Part shown: one piece after another, positions 44,276-54,119 of the stretch
Layout of the letters: each line of letters begins with the position of its first letter
Numbering within the stretch: position 1 is the stretch's first letter
Assembly (NCBI RefSeq): GCF_026967475.1
Contig: NZ_CP114058.1
Coordinates: 3,782,001 to 3,846,000, forward strand
DNA from: Rouxiella chamberiensis
Lineage (GTDB): Bacteria; Pseudomonadota; Gammaproteobacteria; Enterobacterales; Enterobacteriaceae
Length of the DNA stretch: 64,000 nt
Direction: 5' to 3'
Translations under genes and position numbers: made by a program
Notes under the pieces: model-generated
What the model was told of the DNA's origin: nothing
Databases searched by the model: none
Seen by the model: only the letters and a program-made list of their open reading frames with translations

Positions 44276-45772
44276 ATGACCGATGTTCTGACGCATGTCG
44301 TTGACCCTGCGCCCGCCGAGGCGAGTGAAACGCGCTACCACCAGCTGGCGGACCAGCTCGCCGCCGCCATCAGCCTTGGCACATTGCTGCCGGGCAGCCG
44401 ATTACCGTCCGTCAGGCGCTGCGCCGAAATGCATCAGGTCAGCATCAACACGGTGGTGGCGGCTTATCGGCGACTTGAGGATCGCGGGTTGATTGAAGCA
44501 AGGCCGCAGTCCGGATTCTATGTCAGCAACGCGCTGCCCGTACTCGAAAGCCGTGTCGAGGTGCACTCTACCGCCGCCGAACCCGCCGATGAAGTGCTGG
44601 CGCTTATCGATACTGTTTTTGCCGCGCAGATTAATCCCGAGTACACCAACATCTCGCTGGCGTGCCCGCAAGCCAATGATTTTTATCCCGGCAGTAAGCT
44701 CGGCCGCATTATGTCATCGCTCCTGCGCCATCAGCCGCAGCTGATTGGTCGATACGCGCTGCCGCCCGGCAACCTGCATTTGCGCCAGCAGATAGCGCGC
44801 CGCAGCATGACGTTGGGCATGATGCTGGAACCTGCCGATATCACGCTGACCCACGGATGTATGGAGGCGCTTCAGCTTGCCCTGCGCGTAACGACGCAAC
44901 CCGGTGACAGCGTGGGGCTTGAAACGCCGACCTATTTTTATCTGCTGCCGCTGCTTGCGAGCCTCGGATTGAAGGCCATTGAAATCCCGACCGACCCAAA
45001 GGAGGGGCTTTCACTCGATGCGCTGGAGCTGATGCTTAACGAAAAGCGCCTAAATGCGGTGATTGCGATGCCAACGGCGCAGAATCCTATGGGATTTACG
45101 ATGCCGCTCGCGGCCAAGAAAAGGTTGGCGAGGCTGATGAACGATCATCAGGTGCCGCTGATTGAAGACGGACTGTATGCTGAAATTCAGTTTGGTGCGA
45201 CGCTTTCGCCGGCGGTAAAAGCGTTCGACAAAAACGGATGGGTGCTGTTTTGCACAAGCTTTACCAAGACGCTGGCGCCCGATTTTCGCATTGGCTGGAT
45301 TGCCGGAGGTCGTTTTGCCGAAAAGCTGCGCCGCTTGAAAGCGGTGTCGTCGATGGCCGAATCTTCACTGTTGTCCGAAACGCTGGCGGTGTTTCTCGAG
45401 TCGGGCGGTTTTGACCATCATCTGCGCGTATTAAGACGCCGCTATGCGGCGCAGGTCGATGAGGCGAAATCGCTGATTATGCGCTATTTTCCGCAGGGGA
45501 CACGGGCGACGCAACCGCAGGGCGGTTTCGTATTCTGGGTGGATTTTCCGCCGGGTGTCGATACGGTCAAGCTTTTCGAACAGCTGTTGCAGGAAAAAAT
45601 CAGCATGACGCCCGGCACACTCTATTCGCCGAGTGGCCGCTACCGCAACGCGCTGCGGCTTTCCTGCTGTTATCCGTTCAATGCGCGCTATACCGAGGCG
45701 CTGGCACGAGTAGGGCGCAGGGCCTGCGAGATGAGCGGATTACCGCCCGGCATCGTGCAGGCTGCCGAATAG
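44276..45772 (+). CDS. MocR-type GntR regulator with aminotransferase domain
   Basis: The 498-residue protein joins an N-terminal GntR winged helix (LAAAISLGTLLPGSRLPSVR, then HQVSINTVVAAYRRLEDRGL, residues about 25-80) to a class I aminotransferase-fold domain. The PLP lysine is in SFTKTLAPDFRIGW (about residue 340), and the PTAQNPMGFTM and TPTYFYLLPLLASLG blocks are standard. Such proteins sense PLP-bound amines or amino acids and regulate neighbouring genes. The divergent LysE exporter and the operator repeats at 44189-44251 suggest control of export. Confidence 0.9.
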   Translation: MTDVLTHVVDPAPAEASETRYHQLADQLAAAISLGTLLPGSRLPSVRRCAEMHQVSINTVVAAYRRLEDRGLIEARPQSGFYVSNALPVLESRVEVHSTAAEPADEVLALIDTVFAAQINPEYTNISLACPQANDFYPGSKLGRIMSSLLRHQPQLIGRYALPPGNLHLRQQIARRSMTLGMMLEPADITLTHGCMEALQLALRVTTQPGDSVGLETPTYFYLLPLLASLGLKAIEIPTDPKEGLSLDALELMLNEKRLNAVIAMPTAQNPMGFTMPLAAKKRLARLMNDHQVPLIEDGLYAEIQFGATLSPAVKAFDKNGWVLFCTSFTKTLAPDFRIGWIAGGRFAEKLRRLKAVSSMAESSLLSETLAVFLESGGFDHHLRVLRRRYAAQVDEAKSLIMRYFPQGTRATQPQGGFVFWVDFPPGVDTVKLFEQLLQEKISMTPGTLYSPSGRYRNALRLSCCYPFNARYTEALARVGRRACEMSGLPPGIVQAAE

Positions 45773-45779
45773 ACGACTT

Positions 45780-45805
45780 CCTGTTACACTATACCTGTTA
45801 CACTA
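45780..45805 (+). repeat. Tandem 14-base repeat upstream of yibL
   Basis: CCTGTTACACTA occurs at 45780-45791 and 45794-45805, two 14-base units. TACACT in each copy looks like a -10 hexamer, so it may be a duplicated promoter element for yibL. Confidence 0.45.
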
Positions 45806-45875
45806 CAGGTTGAATTCCATCTTCGCTATCCTGCCCCGCAATCTCGCGGCGCCTGATGGCATACGGGTTATCGAA

Positions 45876-46239
45876 ATGATCGAGAAAGAAAAAGCAGAAA
45901 TCAAGCGCCTGAGCGACATGCTGGACGCCCTGAACCACAAAGATGCTACCGTTATTCAGCAAGGCGTGTCCGAGCTGATTGACCAGCATATGAAAGAAAA
46001 AGAGAAACTGGCGGCCGAAATCGAGCGCCTGCGCGGTGTGCGTGAAGTGAAGCTGAGCGCGGAAGCTCAAAAGCTGGCGAAACTGCCTTACAGCCGTGAA
46101 ATCACCAAGAAAGAGCAGGCAGATATGGGAACGCTGAAGAAAGCCGGTTCGCGGTATCATCGTCGTGCACCCAATGACTGCGCTTGGCCGTGAAATGGGT
46201 CTGAAAGCGGTCACCGGCTATGCGAAAAAGGCGTTCTAA
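45876..46239 (+). pseudogene. yibL: Ribosome-associated protein YibL, frame broken by one base (probable error)
   Basis: The sequence matches E. coli YibL, a small protein reported with ribosomes. From the ATG at 45876 it reads MIEKEKAEIKRLSDMLDAL, then a charged coiled coil and [21 protein letters not shown]. The frame is lost at about 46143; removing one G (GCCGGTTCG to GCCGTTCG) gives [20 protein letters not shown] and stops at 46239, 120 residues, equal to YibL. It follows mtlR in E. coli too, though here three genes lie between. Confidence 0.88.
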
Positions 46240-46268
46240 AAAATTTTTTAGCACCTTTTCTGCCCTAT

Positions 46269-46303
46269 AAAAAAACCGACGAAGCAAGCTCCGTCGGTTT
46301 TTT
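46269..46303. terminator. Bidirectional terminator between yibL and sodA
   Basis: ACCGACG (46275-46281) pairs with CGTCGGT (46292-46298), flanked by A and T runs on the two sides, so it can end both convergent transcripts. Confidence 0.88.
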
Positions 46304-46364
46304 GCGTTCAGAGTCAGGCCGAAACCTGACCACGAGCGGCTTGCGCCTGATAAAACCGGGCGTC

Positions 46365-46981
46365 TTAGGCTTTTGCGAAGTTCTCTGCCGCCACGTCCCA
46401 GTTTACAACGTCCCAGAAGGCTTTGATGTAATCAGGGCGTTTGTTCTGATATTTCAGGTAGTAAGCGTGTTCCCACACGTCCAGACCCACGATTGGGGTA
46501 CCAGATGCGCCAGAAATCGCTTCGCCTAGCAGCGGGCTGTCCTGGTTAGCGGTAGACACAACGGCCAGCTTGCCGTCTTTCTTGACCAGCCACGCCCAGC
46601 CTGAACCGAAACGCGTTGCAGCAGCTTTCTCGAAGGTTTCCTTGAAAGCATCAACGCTTCCGAAGTCACGTTCGATAGCGGCTTTCAGATCGCCCTGAAG
46701 GGTGGTGCCTTTTTCAGACCTTTCCAGAAGAAGCTGTGGTTGGCGTGACCGCCTGCGTTGTTACGCAGTACAGTTTTCTTGTCGGCAGGCACTTTATCGA
46801 AGTTGACCAGCAGCTCTTCAACAGGCAGCGCAGCCAGTTCCGGCAGGCTTTCCAGCGCCGCATTGGCGTTGTTGACATAAGTCTGGTGATGTTTGGTGTG
46901 ATGGATTTCCATCGTTTCTTTGTCGAAATGCGGCTCAAGAGCGTCGTAGGCGTAAGGCAGGGATGGTAGTGAATAACTCAT
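46365..46981 (-). pseudogene. sodA: Manganese superoxide dismutase SodA, frame broken by one base (probable error)
   Basis: SodA removes superoxide in the cytoplasm using Mn. The ATG at 46981 follows GGAGCTGATGAAC and gives [20 protein letters not shown]. Metal ligands are visible: HHTKHH (His 27 region), [11 protein letters not shown] (His 82 region), and [13 protein letters not shown] (Asp and His near residue 170). The frame breaks at the five-T run near 46709-46713; one more base gives [20 protein letters not shown] and a 205-residue enzyme. A Fur box lies upstream at 47064-47082. Confidence 0.95.
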
Positions 46982-47063
46982 GTTCATCAGCTCCATTTTA
47001 GTTGGGCGGTGCAGATTAGGGTGAGCACCGCGTAATCAGTCGGATCATTATAGTTAATAAATT

Positions 47064-47082
47064 GATATTGAAAATGATTATC
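47064..47082. promoter_or_regulatory. Fur box upstream of sodA
   Basis: On the minus strand the site reads GATAATCATTTTCAATATC, matching the 19-base Fur consensus GATAATGATAATCATTATC at 15 of 19 positions. It is 83 bases upstream of sodA, which is Fur-repressed in E. coli. Confidence 0.7.
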
Positions 47083-47228
47083 TATGCGCTGCACTTTGTG
47101 TGGGTATTCGCCAGGCCGCGTAATCCGTGGCTTAGAGCGACAAGGACTAACCAATGGCAAAATCCGTCTAACCGGCTTTCGGCGCATTTTAGGAATCGCC
47201 CTGTAAAAGGCGTTGGCGAAAAAGGCCG

Positions 47229-48059
47229 CTAGTCGATTAATCGCTGCGGATGCGTATAGAGGGTGGCGCGACCCGGCTTGCTGAAACCGACCAGCGTCAG
47301 GTTGCAGCGCTCGGCGACATCCACCGCAAGCGAGGTCGCCGCAGACACGGCAAACAGGATTTCGATGCCGCACATGGCCGTTTTCTGCACCATTTCATAG
47401 CTCGCCCGGCTCGACACCAGCGCCGCGCCTGCCTGCCAGCCTGCTTGCCGGGCTTTGATCCCGAGCATTTTATCCAGCGCGACATGACGCCCGACATCTT
47501 CGCAACCGCCCAGCAACTGACCTTTCGGATCAATCCAGGCGGCGGCGTGTGTACATCCGGTTTCCTGGCCAATCGGCTGCACGGAGGTCAACTGGCGCAG
47601 CGCATTATCCAGATTGGAAAGTGAAAACGTCTGGGTAAAAGGCAGCGGTGCCAGAGGACGAAACAGGTCGCCCAGCTGTTCGATTCCGCAGACGCCGCAA
47701 CCGGTACGGCCCGCCATCGCGCGGCGTCGTTCTTTTAATCCAGCGAAACGACGGCTCGATAGCTCGATATTAACCTCTATACCGTTACAGTTGGGTGTCA
47801 CCTCCAGCCCAAAAATATCCCTCACCGATTCGATAATGCCTTCGGACAAGGAAAACCCCACGGCAAACGCCTCGAGGTCTTTCGGCGAGGCCATCATCAC
47901 CACGTGCGAAATACCGTTGTAAACCAGCGCGACGGGGACTTCTTCCGCCACCCAGTCCGGCTGGCTGACGGCCAGATTTCGGCGCTGCACGACGAGACGC
48001 TGCTCGAGACCAGGCTGTTTTTGCTGCTCGTCAGAGGCGGGATTCAGAGGAGTATTCAA
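47229..48059 (-). CDS. fdhD: Formate dehydrogenase sulfurtransferase FdhD
   Basis: FdhD transfers sulfur from IscS to the molybdenum cofactor of formate dehydrogenases. The conserved blocks are [33 protein letters not shown] with the active Cxx[10 protein letters not shown] and [14 protein letters not shown]. No ATG start is available in the right place. I choose the TTG at 48059 ([13 protein letters not shown], 276 residues); another TTG at 48137 would add 26 residues of unconserved sequence. Its real substrate enzymes are outside the window. The opposite-strand yibF starts 178 bases away. Confidence 0.92.
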   Translation of the reverse strand: MNTPLNPASDEQQKQPGLEQRLVVQRRNLAVSQPDWVAEEVPVALVYNGISHVVMMASPKDLEAFAVGFSLSEGIIESVRDIFGLEVTPNCNGIEVNIELSSRRFAGLKERRRAMAGRTGCGVCGIEQLGDLFRPLAPLPFTQTFSLSNLDNALRQLTSVQPIGQETGCTHAAAWIDPKGQLLGGCEDVGRHVALDKMLGIKARQAGWQAGAALVSSRASYEMVQKTAMCGIEILFAVSAATSLAVDVAERCNLTLVGFSKPGRATLYTHPQRLID

Positions 48060-48236
48060 GGCGATTTCCGTTTGGCAATTAAATCGGGACACACTGGGAA
48101 CCAGGGTAGACCTAACCCCGCCGAAATTGAATCTCAATCTGTGCCAAAGGCTGGTAAAAAGCGGCCCGAGTGCTAGTTTTATAGAGGGTAAACGGCTATT
48201 TCTCGGTTTTCTCCGGACTTTGATAAGGAGGGTTTA

Positions 48237-48842
48237 ATGAAGTTAATCGGAAGCTATACCAGTCCTTATGTGCGAAAAATTTCGGTGATGCTGATTGAAA
48301 AGGGCATCCCGTTCGAGTTCGTCAATGATCCTCCTTCGGCGGAAGGCAGCAAGGTCACGGATTTTAATCCGCTCGGCAAGGTGCCGGCGCTGGTGACCGA
48401 TGAAGGCGAAGTTTTCTATGATTCGCCCATCATCGTGCAATATCTCGAACTGCTTGGCACATCACCTACCTTTTTGCCGTGGGAACCGCTGGACGCGCTG
48501 CGGGTCAAGCAGGTGGAAGCGCTGGCTGACGGCGTCACCGATGCAGCCGTGGCGCTGGTGCTGGAAAATCGCCGCGAGGCGGCGCAAAGAAATGAAGAGT
48601 GGATTATCAATCAGCGTGGCAAAGTGCTGCGCGGGCTGGACAAGCTGGAGCATTATGCCAAAGAGCGGCAGTGGCTGAACGGCGAGGGACTCAACGTGGC
48701 CGATATCAGCGTAGCCTGCACGCTCGGTTATCTTAATTTTCGTCGTATCGCGCCGGGCTGGTGCGTGGAGCGCCCGACGCTTATCAAACTGGTCGAGCGG
48801 CTTTTTCAGCGCGAAAGTTTTGCCCGCACCACGCCTCCGTGA
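48237..48842 (+). CDS. yibF: Glutathione S-transferase family protein YibF
   Basis: The 201-residue protein matches E. coli YibF: MKLIGSYTSPYVRKISVML, FNPLGKVPALVTDEGEVFYD, DSPIIVQYLELL and the C-terminal CTLGYLNFRRIAPGWCVERP. It has an N-terminal thioredoxin-fold domain with the S-x-Y-V/F-R-K/S-type GST active site and an all-helical C-terminal domain. Substrate unknown. AAGGAGGG precedes the start. It is next to fdhD in a layout like E. coli's. Confidence 0.92.
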   Translation: MKLIGSYTSPYVRKISVMLIEKGIPFEFVNDPPSAEGSKVTDFNPLGKVPALVTDEGEVFYDSPIIVQYLELLGTSPTFLPWEPLDALRVKQVEALADGVTDAAVALVLENRREAAQRNEEWIINQRGKVLRGLDKLEHYAKERQWLNGEGLNVADISVACTLGYLNFRRIAPGWCVERPTLIKLVERLFQRESFARTTPP

Positions 48843-48851
48843 ATCTGCGTT

Positions 48852-50093
48852 TTACACCACCGCGCCATCAATCATCGGCTTTCGCTGGCGGATAAACACC
48901 GCGACCAGCGAAAGCCACAGCAGTCCACTGACCAGATTAAAGCCGTTGAACAGGGCGCTGCCGCCGCTCAGGTAGGCAACTTTCGCCAACTCGATACCCA
49001 GCGTAAACACCAGCATGCTTATCATGCCCATTGCCGCAGACACCGTACCTTTACTCATCTCGCTCGAAAACAGCGTGAGGCGATACAGACCGGCATTGGC
49101 GACCCCGATGCCGAACGCATAGAGGCTGAGTCCGGCGGTCATCCACAAATAGGCGTGACCCGCCAGAAGCGTGGCGAGGGCGGCGATAAACAGGCCCGCG
49201 ACCATAGGTACCGCGCCCAGCTTGATCAACTGCTCGACACTGCGTTTGCCCGTCAGTTTGGCGAGCGTAAGGTTGCCGACAATCAGTGCGCCAAAGACCG
49301 GGACCTGCAACAGCCCGTACTCCAGCGCCGACAGGCCTTCGCCGCGGATAAGAATGACCGGCGACTGCGCAATCCATGCCAGCAGCGGCAAGCTGGCAAA
49401 ACCGATAGCCAGAGAGCCGCACAGAAACGGACGATTTTTCAAGACGATTTTATAGTCGACCAGCAGCCCTTTTACCGACAAAGGCTCGCCGATGCGCGAG
49501 GCCGTTTCGGGCATGGCCTTATGCAAGCCCCAGAACGCAATGCTCGCCAGCACGGCGAAAATCACGAACATCAACTGCCACGGCGCATATTCAATCATCG
49601 CTGCGCCCGCCAGGGGGCCGAGCAGCGGCGCGGCCAGTGCCACATTTGCCATCAGCGCCGTAATGCGAATGCACACCGACTCTTCAAAGGATTCCTGTAT
49701 CGTGGCGTAGCCGACCGCGCCGATAAAGCACAGGCTAATCCCCTGGAAGAAGCGAATAACCATAAACTGTTCTATGGTTTGGGCAAATAAAATCGCCAGA
49801 CAACTGATGACAAAGAAGCCGACCCCCGCGAGCATGACGGGACGACGCCCGCGACGGTCCGACAACGGGCCGAGCAGCCATTGCAGGAACATGCCGCCCG
49901 CGAGATAGGCAGTCATGGAGGTAGGAACCCAGTCTTCACTGGCGTTGAAATTGGCGACTACCGCCAGCATGCCCGGTTGAATCATATCGTTGGCGATATA
50001 GGTCGCAAATTCAAACAGCACCAGACACAGAGGGAACAACAGGGCCCGCCGACTCAGGAGCGACGCAGTATTCGGGGAGTTAAGCATAATCAC
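48852..50093 (-). CDS. mdfA: Multidrug efflux MFS transporter MdfA
   Basis: The 413-residue 12-helix protein is an MdfA/Cmr-type drug/proton antiporter. It follows MdfA closely: [15 protein letters not shown] (conserved acidic residue of helix 1, the E26-D34 region), [37 protein letters not shown], and [18 protein letters not shown] (motif C area). The family extrudes chloramphenicol, lipophilic cations and other compounds. It converges with yibF, 9 bases apart. The true start may be Met 3. Confidence 0.9.
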   Translation of the reverse strand: MIMLNSPNTASLLSRRALLFPLCLVLFEFATYIANDMIQPGMLAVVANFNASEDWVPTSMTAYLAGGMFLQWLLGPLSDRRGRRPVMLAGVGFFVISCLAILFAQTIEQFMVIRFFQGISLCFIGAVGYATIQESFEESVCIRITALMANVALAAPLLGPLAGAAMIEYAPWQLMFVIFAVLASIAFWGLHKAMPETASRIGEPLSVKGLLVDYKIVLKNRPFLCGSLAIGFASLPLLAWIAQSPVILIRGEGLSALEYGLLQVPVFGALIVGNLTLAKLTGKRSVEQLIKLGAVPMVAGLFIAALATLLAGHAYLWMTAGLSLYAFGIGVANAGLYRLTLFSSEMSKGTVSAAMGMISMLVFTLGIELAKVAYLSGGSALFNGFNLVSGLLWLSLVAVFIRQRKPMIDGAVV

Positions 50094-50332
50094 TTCACAA
50101 AAAAGAGCTAATTAACTGATAATTAGTAGGAAAATAGGGACTGCTCGGACAGGACGGACTAGCGGAGTCAGTAATGGCAGATATTTTGCCGATAATTTGA
50201 GCAAATGGCAACGATCTTTCTGCCGCTGAGCACATAATGAGAGTAACAGTTTACCCTCTTAGCCCGTAAATAGTCGATTAAACTGCCGGAACCAGGTAAT
50301 AAGTTTAAAAATAGTTAAGGATTAAGCCCGAA

Positions 50333-51329
50333 ATGAGCCAAAAAATAGGCTGGATAGATAATCTGCGCGGTATCGCCTGCATGATGGTCGTCCTGATCCA
50401 TGCCACCAGTTTTCACGTGGTAAATTTCAGCGCAATCGATAACGTTTCGTGGTGGCTGGCAAATCTGCTCGATTCCGCTTCACGTGCATCCGTACCGGTG
50501 TTTTTCATGATTTCCGGCTTTCTGTTCTGGGGCGAAAAAAGCGCCCGTCCACGCCATTTGCTGCGCATCGGGCTGTGCCTGTTATTTTATAGCGCCGTCT
50601 CGCTAACCTATATCATTTTGATGACAAAAATAGGTTTTTGGCCTTCACTGCGACAGATTCTTCATAAGCCGGTGTTTTATCATCTTTGGTTCTTCTACGC
50701 GATTGGGCTGATTTATCTGCTTTCGCCCTTTATTCATGTCAAACCCGTATCGGGAAAGATGCTGTTCGCCGTTGCCGCCGTGCTGGGCGTGCTGGCCAAT
50801 CCTCAGCTTCCTGCCGTCAGTTGGCACAAAATCAGCCTGCTGCCTGTGAATCTGTATATCAGCGGCGATGCCTTTTATTATGTGCTGTATGCGCTGATGG
50901 GGCGCGCGCTGGGCTGCATGGCTCTCGAGAAACAATGGCAGGGTAGAGTGGCAGGGTTGGTGTTTGTCGCCAGTAACGCTGTTAATTGCCGTTGGCACGC
51001 AGCGGCAATCGCTGAGTAATCAAAACTTTGCCGAGACGTTTTATACCTATTGCAGTCCGCTGGTGTTTATTTCGGCCCTGTCGCTGTTTATCTGGGCAAA
51101 ACAGCATCTGGCGAAACGCAGTCTGCGGGGATTGGCGCTGATATCGCGGCATTCACTGGCGATTTATGGCCTGCATGCGCTGATCATTATCGGGATACGC
51201 GGTCGGCATCTTGATTTTCCTGCCTACCCGCTGCTCAACATCGCTTTCCTGTTTGTCTGCGGGTTGGGCGGCGGCTTGCTGCTGGCAGTGCTTATCGGCA
51301 AAATCGACCGGCGGCATTGGGTCAGTTAA
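50333..51329 (+). pseudogene. wecH: Enterobacterial common antigen O-acetyltransferase WecH, frame broken by one base (probable error)
   Basis: This is an inner-membrane acyltransferase-3 protein (YiaH/WecH), which O-acetylates enterobacterial common antigen in E. coli. The start MSQKIGWIDNLRGIACMMVV holds the conserved D-x-L-R-G motif; ARPRHLLRIGLCLLFYSAVS, KPVFYHLWFFYAIGLIYLLS and LISRHSLAIYGLHALIIIG match WecH. The frame is lost at about 50974; AGTAACG should read AGTACG to give VASTLLIAVGTQRQS. The corrected protein is 331 residues, exactly as in E. coli. Confidence 0.9.
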
Positions 51330-51343
51330 TAGATGAAGCGCGG

Positions 51344-52260
51344 TTATTCCTGCCAGCGCAGTTGCGCCCGTCGAAGTTGGCGGCCAGAGGAAAATCCGGC
51401 GGCCAACGCGGCTTTCTCCACGCCAAGTCCTTGCTGCATTCGCTGGCGAGCCACCGCGATGCGCAGTTGCTCGTGATAATCGCGCACGCTGATGCCGAGA
51501 TATTGCCGAAACAGTCGCGTCAGATGGCGGCTGCTGATATGCGCCTTTGCGGCAACGTCTTCGACCTGCCAGGCGGTTTCGGGATCGGCGGAAATAACAT
51601 TCTGCGCCCGATGGACCGCCGGATGCAGGTGATTTCGATGTTGCAGCCACGGCGAAAGCTGCGGGTCTTCGCCGCCGCGACGGAAATAGACCACCATTTC
51701 GCGGGCGACATCCAGCGCTGCCTGTGGGCCGAGATGTTGCGCAACAAGGTACAGCGCCAAATCAATACCCGCCGTAATGCCGGCGCTGGTCAGCACGTGG
51801 CGGTCTTCGACAAAGATGCGATTGTCCTTGACCAGTGCCGCGGGCACACGTTCGCGCAGTCGCGGGATAACCTCGTGATGCGAGGTGCACTGGTAACCGT
51901 CGAGCAGACCCGCCATGCCCGCCAGCAGACTGCCGGAACAGATACAGACCAGCTGCAACCTCCCTGTTCGATACGGCCTTTTAAGGTTGTTAACCAGTCG
52001 CGGGCAAGCCTTGCGGGTTCGGTATCAAACTGGGTTTCGGAGTTATCGACGCCCGGCACGACGACGATGCTGTGAGCGGGTAAAGTCGAAGGCAGAGGCT
52101 GAAGACGGCTGACCACCAGACCGGTTGTCAGCTCGACCTCATTCAGCGGACTGATATAATGTGTCCTGAACTGCCCGCTGAGGCGCAAGGTTTCGGCCGG
52201 ACCGGTCAGGTCCAGCGCCAACGCGCCCGGCAGAGTGACAAAATATACATCGCGCTGCAT
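51344..52260 (-). pseudogene. GlxA-family AraC regulator with DJ-1/PfpI domain, frame broken by one base (probable error)
   Basis: From the start at 52260 the protein begins MQRDVYFVTLPGALALDLTG, the DJ-1/PfpI-like sensor domain of GlxA-type regulators. The frame is lost at about 51958; one more G gives RIEQGGLQLVCICSGSLLAG, including the nucleophile-elbow-like C-x-G, and continues to an AraC helix-turn-helix pair (SSRHLTRLFRQYLGISVRDY, ERA-like end FSSGRQLRRAQL). Corrected length is 305 residues. The isochorismatase-like hydrolase immediately upstream on the same strand (23 bases) is the likely co-operonic or target gene. Confidence 0.87.
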
Positions 52261-52282
52261 AAATATCCTTACCTGTCTGATT

Positions 52283-52846
52283 CTAGAGGTGATTACGGGC
52301 GCGGTAGTCCAGTTCTTCCAGCGCGCCGTCGACGTCGGTAACGTTGGCAAAGCGGTCCGCCAGCACCAATTCGGTATGACGTTTAATCTCGTCGCTGCCA
52401 AAGGTTTTGCCCGAGGCATGGGTCATCGGGAACGTCATCGTGGCTTCCGTCACGAACGTCACCTCGAAGCCGAGATCGGACGCCACGCGCGTCGTGGTTT
52501 CGCAGCATTGCTCCGTACGCAGCCCACTGATAATCAAGTGCTTGATGTTCTGCTCCTGCAACCAGAGGTCCAGACCCGACTCGGTCAGGGCATTATGCAC
52601 GTGTTTATAAAAACGTGCCTGCGGCTCGTGATGCAGAAAGGACATAGGCGTTACCAGTCCGGATTCGCGGGAAAAAACGCCCTGACTGACATGGAAGATA
52701 TCGACCAGTGGAACGCCACGGCTCTGGCAGCCGTCGATCAGTCGCGAAATGGCCTGCTTGAAGGCAGGAAAATCGTCCTCCTGCCAAAACGGTCTTTGCT
52801 CGAATGAACGCTGTACGTCGATTATCAATAGTGCGCTGGTAGTCAT
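52283..52846 (-). CDS. Isochorismatase-family cysteine hydrolase
   Basis: The 187-residue protein is a cytoplasmic hydrolase of the isochorismatase/nicotinamidase fold. The catalytic Asp is in LLIIDVQRSF (residue 10), a likely Lys in YKHVHNALTES, and the Cys in LRTEQCCETTTRVASDLGFE. The substrate is not known; family members cleave amides or isochorismate. The AraC regulator lies 22 bases downstream on the same strand, so both are probably one operon. Confidence 0.87.
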   Translation of the reverse strand: MTTSALLIIDVQRSFEQRPFWQEDDFPAFKQAISRLIDGCQSRGVPLVDIFHVSQGVFSRESGLVTPMSFLHHEPQARFYKHVHNALTESGLDLWLQEQNIKHLIISGLRTEQCCETTTRVASDLGFEVTFVTEATMTFPMTHASGKTFGSDEIKRHTELVLADRFANVTDVDGALEELDYRARNHL

Positions 52847-52939
52847 ATTCGGCCCTCCTCTCTTTTAGATAACGCTATATTGCGCGCACCTTGAGCCGGG
52901 AAGAAGGCCAAAAACGGACATGATGGTGACGGCGGGGGA

Positions 52940-53971
52940 CTAAAACACCAGCTGGACTTTCGAGGCTTTGGTTTTATCGGCGGCGAAGTTCAGCGCCTCT
53001 GTCAACGCATCCTGCGGATACTCCGCAGAAAGCAGCGGCATAGGGTCGATAATCTTGTCCGCCAACCATTCCACGGCCGTTACGAACTCTTCGGTGAAGC
53101 GGAAGCTGCCGACCCATTTAATCTCTTTGGCAATCAGCATCATCATCGGGAAGTCAGGAATGGCGCCGCCCATGCCAACCTGTACCAGCGTGCCTTTGGC
53201 GCGCGTGACTTCAAGGCAGCGACGAATCGAAGAAGGGTGGCCGGAGGCGTCGAATGAAACATCAAAGTAGCCTTTCTGCTCGAGATAGGGCGCGAAATCA
53301 CCCGTGGCGGCATGCAGCGTTTTGGTTGCGCCCATCGCCTCGGCAATCTCCAGACAGCGCTCGCTCAGGTCGGTGCAGACCACTTCCGCAGCGCCTTTGG
53401 CTTTGGCGGCGGCGGCGATCAGGCTGCCGATGGGACCCACACCGGAGACAAACACGGTTTTGCCCTGCACATCGCCTGCCTGATTGACGGCATGAATCGC
53501 CACGGCCAGCGGTTCGGCAAACACCATCAGGCTGTCGCTTACGCCATTATCAAAGGGGATGCACTGTTCGCTGTCGACAATTTTAAATTGGGTAAATGCG
53601 CCGTTGATATGCGGGAAATACATGGCGCTGCCGAAGAATTTCATGGTGGTGCACTGATTTTCTTCACCGGCCAGACAATATTTGCAGCTTTTACACGGTT
53701 TACTCGGGTTCAGCGCGACCTTCTGGCCGGGTTTCAGTGCAGCATTGTCGGATTGTTCGACGACGCCGACGACCTCGTGACCCAGCACCATAGCTTCGCG
53801 GACTTTGAAATCTCCGACTGCGCCATGTTCGTAATAGTGCAGGTCAGAGCCGCAGATCCCGCCGCGGGTGACTTTCACCAAGGTGCCTTCGCCCTGATAA
53901 TCCAGTTGCTGGTCTACCACAGCCACGTCTTTTTTCCCGGTCACTACGCAAGATTTTGTCTCGATTTTCAT
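52940..53971 (-). CDS. idnD: L-idonate 5-dehydrogenase IdnD
   Basis: The 343-residue zinc-dependent medium-chain dehydrogenase is very close to E. coli IdnD, which oxidises L-idonate to 5-ketogluconate. GGICGSDLHYYEHGAVGDF, the zinc cluster SKPCKSCKYCLAGEENQC, FFGSAMYFPHINGAFTQFK, the Rossmann VSGVGPIGSLIAAAAKAKG and KTKASKVQLVF are shared. No idnO, idnT or idnR is beside it, so it is a solitary copy. A neighbour with a related role is not visible. Confidence 0.92.
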   Translation of the reverse strand: MKIETKSCVVTGKKDVAVVDQQLDYQGEGTLVKVTRGGICGSDLHYYEHGAVGDFKVREAMVLGHEVVGVVEQSDNAALKPGQKVALNPSKPCKSCKYCLAGEENQCTTMKFFGSAMYFPHINGAFTQFKIVDSEQCIPFDNGVSDSLMVFAEPLAVAIHAVNQAGDVQGKTVFVSGVGPIGSLIAAAAKAKGAAEVVCTDLSERCLEIAEAMGATKTLHAATGDFAPYLEQKGYFDVSFDASGHPSSIRRCLEVTRAKGTLVQVGMGGAIPDFPMMMLIAKEIKWVGSFRFTEEFVTAVEWLADKIIDPMPLLSAEYPQDALTEALNFAADKTKASKVQLVF

Positions 53972-54119
53972 GTCATTTGCTCTTTGAATGGCGATTTATA
54001 CACTCAGTTAAAAGGCTTTGTCCTCTTCAAAATGTGATCGCCATCACTAAACGACGTGTTACCGAATCCTGTTACCCATAACATGAAGGGCCTCAACCTT
54101 TTGAGACCCCGGTCGAAGT

